Assembly: GCA_963693315.1 (NCBI GenBank)
Contig: OY856187.1
Span: forward strand, 427,351,638 to 427,415,637
Origin: Diogma glabrata
Lineage: Eukaryota > Arthropoda > Insecta > Diptera > Cylindrotomidae
Reading direction: 5' to 3'
Length of the DNA stretch: 64,000 nt
The notes below the pieces were generated by a model. The model was not told the DNA's origin. It searched no databases and saw only the letters and a list, made by a program, of their open reading frames with translations. Shown here one piece after another: positions 11,890 through 24,318 of this stretch; positions within the stretch are counted from its first letter, which is position 1; every line of letters begins with the position of its first letter. The position numbers and the translations under genes are program-made.

Positions 11890-14880
11890 TCTGCATAGGA
11901 TCTTGATGAAACTTTGGCAAATGATACAGGTTCACTTGAAAATAGAAGATCTGGATTCATTTTTAATTTGGACAAAATGGCGGGGGGTCTCCCGAACACC
12001 TCTAAGTTTAAATCTTGAATAACTTCTGATCCCGAGCTATGATCTTATTGAAACTTAGTATATAAGGTTTTAATACTGTTTCCAATACTTCTGCATACCA
12101 ACTTCCGGTTTGTCACTTCCGGTTAAAAAGTTTTTTTTTCAGGTGTTTATCCCTATTGTAGCCTACAATTACCAATCGATTTTCATGAAACGTTGCGAAA
12201 AGCTTTTAAATAACATGAGAAAGATTTTATCAGCTTTTGGAGCACATTGGATAAAGGGTTGGGGGGTCCACCATACAACAGGTGGTTTTTTCCACAAAGT
12301 TTTTATGTTTGTTGGGAGCATAAAACATTCATTCGTGAATGAATTTTGATGACACTTTGGAAAAAGATGCAAACATGTATGACAAAGAACTGATTAGTTT
12401 TTGAGCGATAGTGAACAAAGTGGTGGGGGGTCCCTGGAGCACCTGTTTTTTTGAAAGCTCTATAACTTCTGTACCCGATAAGCGAATTGGATGAAACTTG
12501 GTACATGAGTATGTAGTACGGTTTACAATAGTTCTGCATCCCAACTTCCGGTAAAAAAAATTTTTTTGTACTTTTTTGAAGTTTTTTCAGTGTCTTTATG
12601 CACACTACAGCCTACAATAATGAAGTGATTATAATGAAACTTATGGAATAGGGTTTCAATAAGTGTGAAAAGATAATTATCATAATTTGGGACACATTGA
12701 TCAAAGTGGTGGGGGGTCTACCATACAAATGCTGACTTTTCACACTTTGTTTTTTAAGTTTGTTGGGAGCATACAGACTTCATTCATTATTCAATTTTAA
12801 TGAAACTTTGGAAAAAGATGGAAACTTAAGTAACAAAGAACTGATTAGTTTTTGGATAATATTGGAATAAGTGGTGGGGGTCCTCCCGAACACCTGTTTA
12901 ATGTGTCACACTTTTTTCAATGTTTGTTGGGAGCACACAGCATTCGTTCGTGAACGAATTTTGATGACACTTTGGAAAAAGATGCAAACATGTATGGCAA
13001 AGAACTGATTAGTTTTTGAGCGATAGTGAACAAAGTGGTGGGGGGTCCCTGGAGCACCTGTTTTTTTGAAAGCTCTATAACTTCTGTACGTGATAAGCGA
13101 ATTGGATGAAACTTGGTACATGAGTATGTAGTACGGTTTAAAATAGTTCTGCATCCCAACTTCCGGTTTTTCACTTCCGGTAAAAAAAATTTTTTTGTAC
13201 TTTTTTGAAGTTTTTTCAGTGTCTTTATGCACACTACAGCCTACAATAATGAAGTGATTATAATGAAACTTATGGAATAGGGTTTCAATTAGTGTGAAAA
13301 GATAATTATCATGTTTTGGGACACATTGATCAAAGTGGTGGGGGGTCTACCATACAAATGCTGACTTTTCACACTTTGTTTTTTAAGTTTGTTGGGAGCA
13401 TACAGACTTCATTCATTATTCAATTTTAATGACACTTTGGAAAAAGATGGAGACTTAAGTAACAAAGAACTGATTAGTTTTTGGATAATATTGGAATAAG
13501 TGGTGGGGGTCCTCCCGAACACCTGTTTAATGTGTCACACTTTTTTCAATGTTTGTTGGGAGCACACAGCATTCGTTCGTGAACGAATTTTGATGACACT
13601 TTGGAAAAAGATGCAAACATGTATGGCAAAGAACTGATTAGTTTTTGAGCGATATTGAACAAAGTGGTGGGGGGTCCCTGGAGCACCTGTTTTTTTGAAA
13701 GCTCTATAACTTCTGTACGTGATAAACGAATTGGATGAAACTTGGTACATGAGTATGTAGTACGGTTTACAATAGTTCTGAATCCCAACTTCCGGTTTTT
13801 CACTTCCGGTAAAAAAAATTTTTTTTTACTTTTTTGAAGTTTTTTCAGTGTCTTTATGCACACTACAGCCTACAATAATGAAGTGATTATGGTGAAACTT
13901 ATGGAATAGGGTTCCAATTAGTGTGAAAAGATAATTATCATGTTTTGGGACACATTGATCAAAGTGGTGGGGGGTCTACCATACAAATGCTGACTTTTCA
14001 CACTTTGTTTTTTAAGTTTGTTGGGAGCATACAGACTTCGTTCATTAATTTATTTGAATGACACTTTGGAAAATGATGGAGACTTAAGTAACAAAGAACT
14101 GATTAGTTTTTGGATAATATTGGAATAAGTGGTGGGGGTCCTCCCGAACACCTGTTTAATGTGTCACACTTTTTTCAATGTTTGTTGGGAGCACACAGCA
14201 TTCGTTCGTGAACGAATTTTGATGACACTTTGGAAAAAGATGCAGACATGTATGACAAAGAACTGATTAGTTTTTGAGCGATAGTGAACAAAGTGGTGGG
14301 GGGTCCCTGGAGCACCTGTTTTTTTGAAAGCTCTATAACTTCTGTACCTGATAAGCGAATCTAATGAAACTTGGTACATGAGTATGTAGTACGGTTTAAA
14401 ATAGTTCTGCATCCCAACTTCCGGTTTTTTACTTCCGGTAAAAAAAAATTTTTTGTACTTTTTTAAAGTTTTGTCAGTGTCTTTATGCACACTACAGCCT
14501 ACAATAACGAAGTGATTATGATGAAACTTATGGAATAGGGTTCCAATTAGTGTTTGTTGGAAGCATACAACATTCGTTCGTTTAGTAATTTTGATTACAC
14601 TTTGCAAAAAGATGCAAATATGTATGGCAAGGAACTGATTAGTTTTTTTAGTGATAGTGAACAAAGTGGTAGGGGGTCCCCCAAGCACCTGTTATTTTGG
14701 AAGCTCAATAGCTTCTGTACCTGATAATCGAGTTGGATGAAATTTGGTACATACACATTTAGTACGGTTTACAACAGTTCTGCATCCTAACTTCCGCTTT
14801 GTCACTTCTGATAAAATTTTTTTTACTTTTTCTCGTACAACAGAATTTATGTTTGTTGGGATACTACTGCCTGCTTTAAT
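11890..14880. repeat. Higher-order tandem array, ~629 bp unit
   Basis: Units with the anchor TTTGTTGGGAGCACACAGC recur at about 12917, 13546 and 14175 (spacing 629), with a related unit from about 12295 and diverged partial units at both ends. Each unit holds at least two related monomers: one with GGTCCCTGGAGCACCTG, the other with GGTCCTCCCGAACACCTG. Both share AACTGATTAGTTTTTG and ACACTTTGGAAAAAGATG. CACTTCCGGTAAAAAAA recurs once per unit. Adjacent large units are more alike than the monomers within a unit, which is the signature of higher-order repeat amplification. Open frames on the minus strand repeat with the array and are not genes. Confidence 0.9.
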
Positions 14881-16110
14881 ATTTTTATTATTAGAACTAC
14901 GAAGTCCATAATATTGGTTAGCTTTTAATTAAAGTATTTTATGGATATTAGCTCATTATATATCCAGAACACTATGTTTCCAGAGTTGTGGTGAAGTCAG
15001 CCTATGCATCAGCGTCGCAATATTTTTTTTTTGTAAAACAGTCATTCATATATATTAGTTCTTCGTTAATAAATAAAACACAATTTTTTCCTAACATTTA
15101 TTTGATTTTTATTTTTTATTATTTATTATTAATTTTTATTATATTTTTTTTTAAGGAATATTTTTATTTTGAAATATCTGCATTATTTAAAAAAACAAAT
15201 TTAAAACATATTATACGCCGTTATATTATCACAGCCTAAGCTTTCCAACTGAGGTAGCACTGTAAATTCAATTTCAGCATCTAAAAAAACAATGAACAAG
15301 TTTTGATATCTTTTTACTTTATGCTGGCTGTCACCGATTACGAAGGTTTTGAAATATGTTATAGATCTGATCCAATTCATTTTCATCTATTATCTCTAAC
15401 AGTCAATTCCAATATCTACGCAATCGGTAAGTAGCCTGTTAATATCGAAAAATGTAAAATTTCTCACCTTTGCATAGAGTATAGTCTTCTAAATTTATCA
15501 TATACGTATTTTCACTATCACTATTTATCATGAATAAACCTTGCTAAATAATCACAATTTTAAAAAATATCTGCGAATTTTAACTTAGACAACCAAATTG
15601 AAACTGAAATTGTTTAATACCAATTTTGGTTATATATAATTTCAATTTATGAAAATTTATAAAAGCATTTGTAAAAGCAGTTTTTTTTTGTAAAAAATGT
15701 GTTTGTTTTTTTAAATTGCATAAGTCTCTTTGTAAAGTATAAAAAAATCAACAATATTCGAATTAAGTTTGACAATAAAAATTGTAGAATGTCATTTTTC
15801 TGTTGACAAAATTTTACAAAATTGTATAAGTGAGATATGATTTAAAATTTAAAAAAATCAACATAAACCTTAACAATATTTTTGTTAAAAGAATGAAAAA
15901 AATTTGTATCTCGAAATATTTATGATTTTCGTGATTTGTAATCCAAATCACAAAAACAATTGGTTGGTTTATAATTTTTTTTTCAGATTTAAAAAAGTCA
16001 AATAGACTATACAAAATTTTGTATCAAGTTTAACATTTCTTGGCAAATTCACAAAAAAATTTTGTTAGCACTTTTACAAAACGATTTTGTATATCTTACC
16101 AGGCAAATTT
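14881..16110. other. Intergenic stretch, no gene recognised
   Basis: AT-rich sequence between the tandem array and the right CACTCAAAAAAA-type terminus. It has no recognisable domain, and the short frames at 14988-15239 and 15814-16014 are low-complexity Phe/Ile/Leu-rich readings. Confidence 0.55.
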
Positions 16111-16220
16111 TTTTGAGTGTACCACTTTCAATAATAACATCATTATCTTTCTAAAACTACCACTAACTCAATCTTTTCCAAATGTGGACTTATACCACTT
16201 TAAAAAAACGGTTCATATAT

Positions 16221-16980
16221 AGAATTTTTTTAACTACTAACACTAATTATCATATTTGATTTGATTAGATTTTGATATTAGTCGTTTTCCATTTCATTTT
16301 TTAAATATCTTAAAATATCAAGTAGTCTGGCAGTTTAGTTTCATAGTAATAAAATGAAATAAGGGAATGAATGCAATTATTATTTGTTGGTTTTTTTGTT
16401 CATTTGAATTAAAAATAAAATAAAATTTTTCATTATTAACATATAGGTAAATTTTTATTATTATTATTGACCTAGGGTATATAATAATGGCGATTTATCA
16501 GGTCAGTAGTTAAAAATAGTACATAATGTAACAAGGTTGAGAAGTAAGCTATTATTGACCGAGAACTTTTAGATCCTGAGGCGCGTAATGCCGAGGGATA
16601 TAATGTTCGAGGTCTATATTAGTCTTCTCAACTGAGGTATATATAGAATTTTTTTAACTACTAACACTAATTATCATATTTACTTTGATTAGATTTTGAT
16701 ATTAGTCATTTTCTAATTCATTTTTGAAATATCTTAAAATATCATGGTTATAGCCTGGAAGTTTATAGTTTCATACAATAAAACGAAACAAAGGAATGCA
16801 ATTATTATTTGTTTGTGTTTTTTTGTTGATTTCAATTAAAAATAAAAGAAAAATTTTCATTATTAACCTAAGTAATTTTTTGTTATTATTATTGACCTAG
16901 GTTGAGAAAAATTACTTCTCATTGGGGCATTCGAGTAAATAATGACGATTTCTCAAGTTAGTAGTTAAAAAAACATGTTT
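16221..16980. repeat. ~424 bp satellite, two tandem units (R1, R2)
   Basis: The unit start AGAATTTTTTTAACTACTAA occurs at 16221 and 16645, followed in both by TTTTGATATTAGTC, AAAATATC, GCAATTATTATTTG and TTGACCTAGG. Unit R0 lies on the far side of the 5.1 kb insertion. Confidence 0.8.
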
Positions 16981-17591
16981 CTTGTGAAAAAGGGAAAAAA
17001 CTCAGAAATTAAAAATTCCGGTTAACTGAATATTCGGCTAATTGAATGTCGGATAGTCGGGCTTTTACTGCTTATCACAAATTCAGATCCAATCCTGTAC
17101 ATCTAATCCAGTCTGCAGTATATATAACGGATAAATAGATATCCTTTTAACTATTAATACTAAATTCAACATTTTCACAGCTAAAATGTTATCTCTTTAG
17201 ATGGAAAATAGTAGCAAACGAATGACTTATTTGCCTTTAGTAACAAATATTGCGTAGTTAAAAGGAAAATTCCATTCAAAATTTTATTACCGGAACAGGA
17301 TATTATCATTTCTGAGAACTCCTTACCGTTAATAACATTTTACAAGCTAAATAATATTCATTGCCCTTAGGCCTTAACAACTAATATGTTTTGTGCAAGG
17401 CATATCGTTGGTGTCCTAATAAGCAAAATTGTTGTATGTTAAGTATTTAAACGGTTTTCTTTATTTAAGCAATTTTTCGTTCAGCTAGCTTTGGATTCGT
17501 GATAAGCAGTTTTGCTTTGTGTATAGATAATGAAAAATAGAAAAAGACTAAACGTATATAGTTGTTAAATAAAATACATATATATCCATAA

Positions 17592-17700
17592 TTTTTTTTA
17601 ATAAAATGTGCTATGTTGTAGGTATTACAATATGTATGTGTCCAACAACGTATAAAGGTCTATAAAAAAATGTAGACTTTTTAAGCTTAAGTACTTTTAT
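17592..17700 (-). mobile_element. LINE 3' tail, minus strand (copy 2, decayed)
   Basis: The reverse complement reads GTTGTTGGACACATACATAT, then TTGTAATACCTAC and a TTTTATT-A-rich end, a diverged copy of the 3' UTR seen at 10304-10380. Confidence 0.5.
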
Positions 17701-17756
17701 TATTTTTATTCTATAGTAAATTTGATATGTATGTGTATTTATGAAACTATCTTACA

Positions 17757-18040
17757 GACTTATAATGCCATAATTCTCTATAATAATAATAAAATTTCAT
17801 GTTATACAAATAATTAATTTTATTTTTCTTCCAAAAAATTGGGTAAAAAAATAAATAAAAATCTTTCTTTTGACACACTTTACAACATTCTTTTGACAAA
17901 CTTATAATGACATAATTCTCAATAATAATAATAAAATTTCATGTCATACAAATAATTAATTTTGTTTTTTTTCCAAAAAATTGAGTAGAATGATAAATAA
18001 AAACCTTTTTTTGACACACTTGACAACATTTTTTTACAAA
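17757..18040. repeat. ~142 bp tandem duplication with partial third unit
   Basis: The block ACTTATAATGCCATAATTCT through AATAATAATAAAATTTCATG, CAAATAATTAATTTT and TTGACACACTT occurs at about 17757 and again at about 17899. A partial start follows at about 18036. No coding content. Confidence 0.7.
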
Positions 18041-18477
18041 CTTCTAATGCAATAATCTAGTTTTTGATCTCACATACCAATCCGGACTTTCAAAATTTCT
18101 CCACATTCTTTGTTCCTACTCGTTATCACTTAAAATGAACGATTTTAATCAAAAAACATGCATATTTCCTTGTTTTGACAAACTTGACGATATTTTTGAC
18201 ACACTTCCGGTACAGTTATCGAAAACATCGTCCTTAGGCTCTTACCAATGACTATACCTATTTTTAGAAATCAACATTTTTAAAATCCCTTCAGCGGTTT
18301 TCTAGATTTCGTCGATTGTGACGGCCGGCAGGCAGACAGATCTCCTAAAACGTCGAGAAATGCAAAAAAGTGGGGGTAAGAATTTCGCTTTTGGCTCATG
18401 AATGTAATACTTAGGTCTTTCAGACCGAAGTAATTATTTAAATTGTTTGTGATTATTCTACATTGTTTTAATAACAA

Positions 18478-18530
18478 CATTTTTCTTTGTTTTAGTAACA
18501 AAATTTTTCTTTGTTTTAGTAACAAAAATT
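18478..18530. repeat. 24 bp minisatellite, about two units
   Basis: The unit TTTCTTTGTTTTAGTAACAA is repeated directly and produces a false repetitive frame on the minus strand. Confidence 0.6.
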
Positions 18531-18780
18531 ATATCAAAAACTAATACAAAAATTATAGTTTTTACAACATGTTTTATTTGTTGTAGTAACAAAAATTATA
18601 GGTCTTACAAAATGTTTTATTTTTTATGTATACAATAATTTGTAGAGTGTGTTTTATTGTTTAATTTTAAGAAATGTTCATATCTAAATTAATAAAGCTT
18701 ATTTAAAATATTTCCACTAATCTAAAATTGTTTTATTATTATAATTATCGATACAAAGCAAAAAGGATGCCCGGATGTCA

Positions 18781-18890
18781 TATCCGCCAGTTGTTGTTGG
18801 ACCTATGTCTTAAAAGGTATTTATGTGTTGTTGTGAGTTGTGACACATATTGTAAACCATATAACACAACACTTTTTATTTAAAAATATA
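18781..18890 (+). mobile_element. LINE 3' tail, plus strand (copy 3)
   Basis: Reads codons equivalent to VVVGPMS plus a stop, as in the LINE at 10304-10857, then the shared 3' UTR with a small duplication (TGTTGTTGTGAGTTGTGACA), ACATATTGTAA and AACACAACACTTTTTATT. Confidence 0.7.
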
Positions 18891-19464
18891 TATAGGGCAA
18901 GGCCTATCATAAATTTTAAAATGTTTGTTTGGAATTGGCTTGCATCTATTTTTTGTGTGCCTTTGAGTCTTCAAGTGAAACTCGACCATAAAATTGAGGG
19001 AATTGATGAAATTAATACAAGTGAGGGACACTTGTTGGCAGCCTACGCATATGGAACATATACGGCGAAAAAAAATTATAGTCGAAAAGTGTTTCTAAAT
19101 AAAACTGTAATGCGTAACAAATATGTACTAACAAAACCCAAAATCATTTCTGTATATAAAAATCGTAATATGTACATATAAGTTTTTTCCAACTCTTCAC
19201 AATTCATTAAACTTCTCTTTCTCTTTGCAATTTCAGATCTGATTTGTTTATTTATTTTATTTGTTGACTTTTTCTTTGAAAACAAAACAAAAATAGAAAG
19301 TATGTCTTAACACTGTAAAGTAGGGCGTGGTCTTATATAAAAAATAAGAATAATGATTTGCTTATTTTTTTCCATTCTGTGAATTTTGAAATTCACCAAA
19401 GCTTACAGTTGTTCGTTTTATTAAGCTGATATCTGATGGTTGCTGCTTACCTTATTTTGTGTAA
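18891..19464. other. Intergenic stretch, no gene recognised
   Basis: There are frames of 113 codons (18840-19181, plus) and 69 codons (19076-19285, minus), overlapping in opposite directions. Neither resembles a known family, and the first begins inside LINE 3' UTR sequence. I see no supported gene. Confidence 0.5.
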
Positions 19465-20277
19465 TTGGTTTTTGCTTATGTCTTTTTATTTTATTCTGGA
19501 TAGATAGCTAGTGATCATCATTATAGATTTTTTTTAAATTCATTTGTTGTAGAGAACAAATTAAAAATAATAATATTGTACGTCATTTTGGTATTCAATG
19601 AATTTTCAGAGTGACTTTGCCTTTCAATTTGTATATAAACATAGTTATGTACATACTTTTTTTTATAATGTTGATTCTTTTGTTAAGAAACCGAACGATT
19701 CTGCGCAAGTTAGAATAAAAAAAATTAAAAGCCCTAACTCCAAGTATGTATATATAAGAGAAGCTGGTTAGTTGTATAAATTGATTTTTATATATACATA
19801 TGTATGTACAACTTTTATTTTAGGGTTGGAATATATAACAGTACATACTTTATTTTTTCGGGTTTTCGTATCTTTGCCTGTTCTGCTGTTAAGTACCAAA
19901 GTAATTTGAAATAAATATAACAATGTACATAAAAAGCGGAAGGATAAAGTTTCAATTACTTTTTTATTTGTGAATTCTGAGCTTTTCTTTTGTTTTAAGA
20001 TATAAAGAAATAATGTATGAATTGGTTTGTCAAGGGTTTTTTGTTATTTTCAAAAGTTTGTTTATTTAGCTGTAGTAGATGGTTGAAATATAATCTGTTT
20101 TATTTATTGTTTGAACTTTGATTTATTATAAACCGTTAATTTCGTGGACTAGAAGAGTCAAATTTAGTTGTACGTATAGTAGTGCAAGAGCCTATATGAT
20201 GATTGATGAAACATATGTACCTTAGAAACTTATCAGATTTTTTTTTGTTCCAAAATTAACACACAATAACATATACA
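19465..20277. repeat. Flank of hAT copy C, duplicate of 1-814
   Basis: Nearly identical to the first 814 bp of the window, including homopolymer runs and the junction with the hAT terminus. See the finding on duplication. Confidence 0.85.
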
Positions 20278-22955
20278 CAGTGGCGTAGCTAGGGGGGGGG
20301 GCGGGGGGCGGTCCGCCCCGGGTGTCACCCGTCTTGGGGTGACACCCGACCGTAAAAAACTTAAACAAACCATCCCAATGTTTTCAGCGATAAATTACTT
20401 AGAAACCGTTTTAACCAGGTTATCCATTTAATTTTAATTTATAAATTGTGATAACTTATAAATGTATCCTAAAAATGTGTTCTATTGGTTCAAAAAGAAT
20501 CTATTCTACTTTTTAAAATTTTTGAGTTATTACTTGAAATAAAACTTTAACAATATTAATCGACTCAACATGTTGAGCATTGAATACCATCCCATCATCA
20601 CAATTACTCAATAGCTTTGAATATTCCTATAGATACCATATTGACTTTTTTTACGGTATACTACTTAGTATGCAAGAATGATTCTTTAACGACCAGGTCT
20701 GAAAACACATATGCTGAATAATGTATAGGAAAAGTGGTTTACGTCGATAATGTGGCACCCTGTGTCGATAGGGTGTCACCTTTGAGTTACAATGTCTCTA
20801 TTCCAAAATTATTTCTAAAATATCAGTTTAACTTTACTGCCTAATATGTTTTACATTTCAAACGAATTAATCAATCAAATCACCGTGTTTGTAAATGATC
20901 TCAAAATAATTTTTTTCCCTTTATAATGAAACTCAAGGAATAAATTGGAATAGATCGTTTTTCAATGGACACAAAAATAATTACTGTGGAATAAAATGGC
21001 AGTTATGCAATTACTGCAGTTTTACAAATTTTTTTAGGTAGATGCATACTCATACTGTTTGTTTTCAGTTTTATATATTTATATATTTGAATTAAATGAA
21101 AGTTCATCATTTAAAATTACATTTTGTTGGGTTTTAAATTCCTTGTAAATTTCAAACTCATCAAGTGATTCTTTTAGAGATCCTTGGCTACATCAATGTA
21201 AAGCCTTCAAATTTTTTTTAAAAGTGGTGTAGCTATTGTTATTAACTATGTAAATGGTTTGCAAAAATAGACTTTAAATTTTGTTTATTTTTTTTCTTAG
21301 TAAGGTATTCCTTAAATCAGTCTTTGAAACATTTTCCGGTTTTCCCGATGTAAAATTTTTCACAAAAATCACATTTAATTTTGTAAATTATTGAGCATGA
21401 TTCTAATTGGATATTTAATTTTGGTTTCAATTCTTTATACAAAATATCATTTAGGATTTTATACTTATATTTTTTAAATAGTTCCTTATAATATTAGGTA
21501 TATGATTTGTATAATCCATTTTATCAAATATTATTTAATATAAGTTGTTACAAGGAAATTTAAATAAATTAATTTTCTTGGCGGTGTATTTAGTCGTTAA
21601 CACAGTGTACTTATTATGAACTAGACATATATGTATCCTACAAATATATTTAGAATTAATGCTTTGCTGATACCTACTATAATTAAAAATATTTTTTTAG
21701 ATTTCATTTAGCAAATATCCCAAAAAATAATTATGCCACGAGGAGTTCATACTTCTTAAAGAAAAAGTAGGTTCCAGCAGAGGAAGACCAAACAGGCTAA
21801 AATAGATGCAGTTCAGAGCATATCTGGATCCATCTATAAATATGTTACAAAACCCGATGATATCCAAGTTTCATCAAAAGAAACTGATTCTCACGTTGAT
21901 GCAACGAATGTTTCAGAGAATATTGGCTTTGGCTCCTCTTCGGAAAGCAACAGCGACAATATAGAATTAATAATGATAACCTATGATGAAGACGAATTAG
22001 AAAGAACTACTGAAAATGACAGGTGAATCACTTCAGAACTGAAGAGATGTATCACATTGGAATATACTCGTCTTTGATAATGTTCGCATTGAAATCATAA
22101 AAAAAGGAAGTGAACATTTTCAAAATAGAGAATGGTCGTTTGCTACTGTATCTAGATACGGGTTGGACATAAAAGGTGATGTTCGCCATCTTTCTAAAGA
22201 ATGGTATAATAAAGTGATGCCTTATGGTGAAAAAATTCTGCGGTCATGGATGGTTTATTCTCCTTTAAATAATAACCTGTACTGCTTCTGCTGTCGTATA
22301 TTGGCTGTCACCAATAGTAATAATACAAAATCTACGACTGGATTTCAGAAGTGGTGGAAACTAAATCCCAAAGTAACCGACCATGAAACTTCAAATGAAC
22401 ATCTGGAGAATTTTTAAAAGTGGCAAACTTTGGAAATGAGGTTAAAATTTCATAAAACGATAGGAGACACAGCCTTGTCTTGCAATTAATGTATAATGGA
22501 AAACAGAAGTCCCGATAATTGGATATAACTTTGTTTTTATTTAAACAAAACCTAGCATTTCGTTGACATGATGAAGGACAAAGTTCTTCAAATAAAGGTA
22601 ATTATTCAGAACTAGTCAATCTATTGTCAAAGTATGATGTAGTGTTAAAAGTACACATTATAAATTTGGAGCATGGTAAATCACCAAAAGTATCATATTT
22701 GTCACCAGATATACAAAATGAGTTCATAAATGTTTTAGCGAACCGCGTAAAGTTTAAGCTTGTCAACGAAATTAAATCGGTTAAATATTTTGGAATTATG
22801 TTTAATAGCACACCTGACATTTTACATATTGCCCAAATGTCAGAAGTGATTCGTTGTGTGAAAATTGATGGTAAAAAAGTGGAAATCAAGGAAGTATTCC
22901 TTGGAGTTTTTCCTTTACATGGAAAAAAACGCTGATTTAAGCGATGAAATTCTTA

Positions 22956-23442
22956 CACTGAAAAAAAATTGAAGTAATGACAACCTCATCTCGAAGTTGG
23001 TTGTTTATTATTCATGCAAAGAAAAGATATTTAAAAACAATTTCACCGTGATTGGGACAACTACTTAGTACTCAGTAACATTGTCCTGACAACAGAATGA
23101 GGTTTATTTAAAATATAAAGTGTTATATCCAATATAACAGTAGTTGAATAAAGTTAATAACTATTTCCATGAAAACATATTTCTTTGGCCTTATATCATG
23201 AATTTTCATTTTAAAGTTTAAATATTTGAGATGAATATTATTTTTTATTTTCACATAAATACTTCATGTGATTGACTGTATTTTATTTTCACATAAATAC
23301 TTCATGTGATTGTCTCAACTACATCGGTTTATAATTGTACAGTTTTTGAATCAATCTCGTAGTTCGATTTGCCATATCTGCCCGCACGGTGAGGTTGAGA
23401 CCACTTTATTTCGATTGGAAATAGGACATGTTTTTTTCAATG
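22956..23442. mobile_element. CACTGAAAAAAA MITE inside hAT copy C
   Basis: Occupies the same coding position as the MITE in copy B (after the SDEILTL codons) with the same termini, the right one mutated to CAATG. It contains a short direct duplication (TTTTCACATAAATACTTCATG at about 23238 and 23287). Sharing the site with copy B means the insertion predates the split of B and C. Confidence 0.7.
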
Positions 23443-23558
23443 TAAAAATCTTGAAAATGACGGTATAGATGTTATGAATTGTCGTTCCCAAGGTTATGAT
23501 AATGCAGCTGTTATGATTAGTATACATAGAGGAGTGCAAGCTATTATTAAAGCAAATT

Positions 23559-24318
23559 CCCAAGTAGGTTTTGCCAGACATTGACATACGGCCAAGCACT
23601 GGTCCATTAATGGTTAACAGTACTTGGCTATTGTTACTGGGCCAATACTAGAACCAATCATCGGCCGATCTATGGTTTACAGAAAATAGCCAGTATATTG
23701 TTACCTTTGAATGGCCAAGCACTGGCCTATGAATGGTAAATATTACTTGGCTATTGTTATTGGGCCAGTACTGTAGCCATGAATTTGCCGATCTGTCATT
23801 TTTTTTAAATATCACTAGAGTATTAACCCTTTTAGAAATACATAGTTTGAAAAATTTCACATATAGTTTAGTTATCGCCTTGTCGGTTGAAAGACTATGG
23901 TAATATAGAAAAGGTTGGGATATGTTTTAATTTATTTTCATTTCTATTTTATTTTAATTATTTTGTAAATAATTTATTTAAATTTATGTATAAAAAATAT
24001 TATTTTATATTTTTTTTAATGGCAACTGAACCAGTTGTATGGGGAGTTTTGAATTTTTTTCGTCATTTTTATTTTATTTTAATTTGTTTGTATTTAATTT
24101 ATTTAAATTTACATATGATAATAATGTATATTTTTTTTAACGGCTCAGTCATGGTTGCCAGTATTTGGCCCAAGAATGGCAACCATTTATTGTCCGAAGT
24201 TATCATCCAGTAAAATTATGTTAATGGCCCAGTCGTGGTTGCCAGTACTCGCCCGTTGCTGCATTACTGGCTGCCAGTAATGGACCATTACTGGACCAGT
24301 TGTACAACCTTGTATGGG
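23559..24318 (+). mobile_element. CCCA element A1 (GGCCAGTACTGG-type subterminal repeats)
   Basis: An insertion of 760 bp in hAT copy C, defined by comparison with uninterrupted copy B. The left end reads CCCAAGTAGGTTTTGCCAG; the right end, reversed, reads CCCATACAAGGTTGTACAAC. Both arms hold about ten degenerate copies of motifs such as GGCCAAGCACTGG, GGGCCAGTACTG and CCATTACTGG. Between them is an AT-rich core containing CACTAGAGTATTA and TTATCGCCTTGTCGG. It has no coding capacity, and no clear target-site duplication is visible. The superfamily is unknown to me. Confidence 0.72.

Larger units (their letters stand above)
11349..16119. mobile_element. Tc1-like terminal pair CACTCAAAAAAA...TTTTTTTGAGTG
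   Basis: The left end CACTCAAAAAAA at 11349 is preceded by TA (11347-11348). The right end TTTTTTTGAGTG at 16119 is followed by TA (16120-16121). If these are partners, the element is 4.77 kb and non-autonomous, carrying the tandem array. The two subterminal regions are not alike beyond the terminus, so they could instead be ends of two different short elements. Confidence 0.45.
11124..16219. mobile_element. 5.1 kb inverted-repeat-bounded insertion in the R satellite
   Basis: About 34 bp inverted repeats begin TATATGAACCG and include AAGTGGTATAAGTCC at 11124-11158, with the inverse at 16186-16219. The flanks are satellite unit R0 on the left and R1 on the right, which are continuous in the R1-R2 junction. 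The segment is therefore an insertion into the array. No transposase was found inside. It holds the Tc1-like element (11349-16119) and the higher-order tandem array. Confidence 0.55.

Noticed and set aside
11696..14688. Several 66-174 codon frames, mostly on the minus strand
   Set aside because: They recur with the 629 bp tandem unit or read through the GGGT repeat, have no domain and differ only as the satellite differs.
11349..16119. A CACTA-type (CMC) transposon from the CACT start
   Set aside because: The end is CACTC, not CACTA, and the flanking repeat is TA instead of 2-3 bp of other sequence; Tc1/mariner-type fits better.
18840..19181. A 113-codon plus-strand frame as a host gene
   Set aside because: It starts inside a LINE 3' UTR, shows no recognisable domain and overlaps an opposite-strand frame.
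24019..24213. Membrane-protein-like frames in the cores of A1 and A2 (also 25905-26156)
   Set aside because: They are hydrophobic readings of poly-T/A-rich core sequence present in a non-coding element.
23559..24318. The regularly recurring short motifs as a CRISPR-like array
   Set aside because: The motifs are degenerate, unequally spaced, on both strands, and lie in a eukaryotic transposable element.
23559..24318. Assignment of the CCCA element to piggyBac because of its CCC end
   Set aside because: piggyBac insertions are flanked by TTAA; none of the copies here is.
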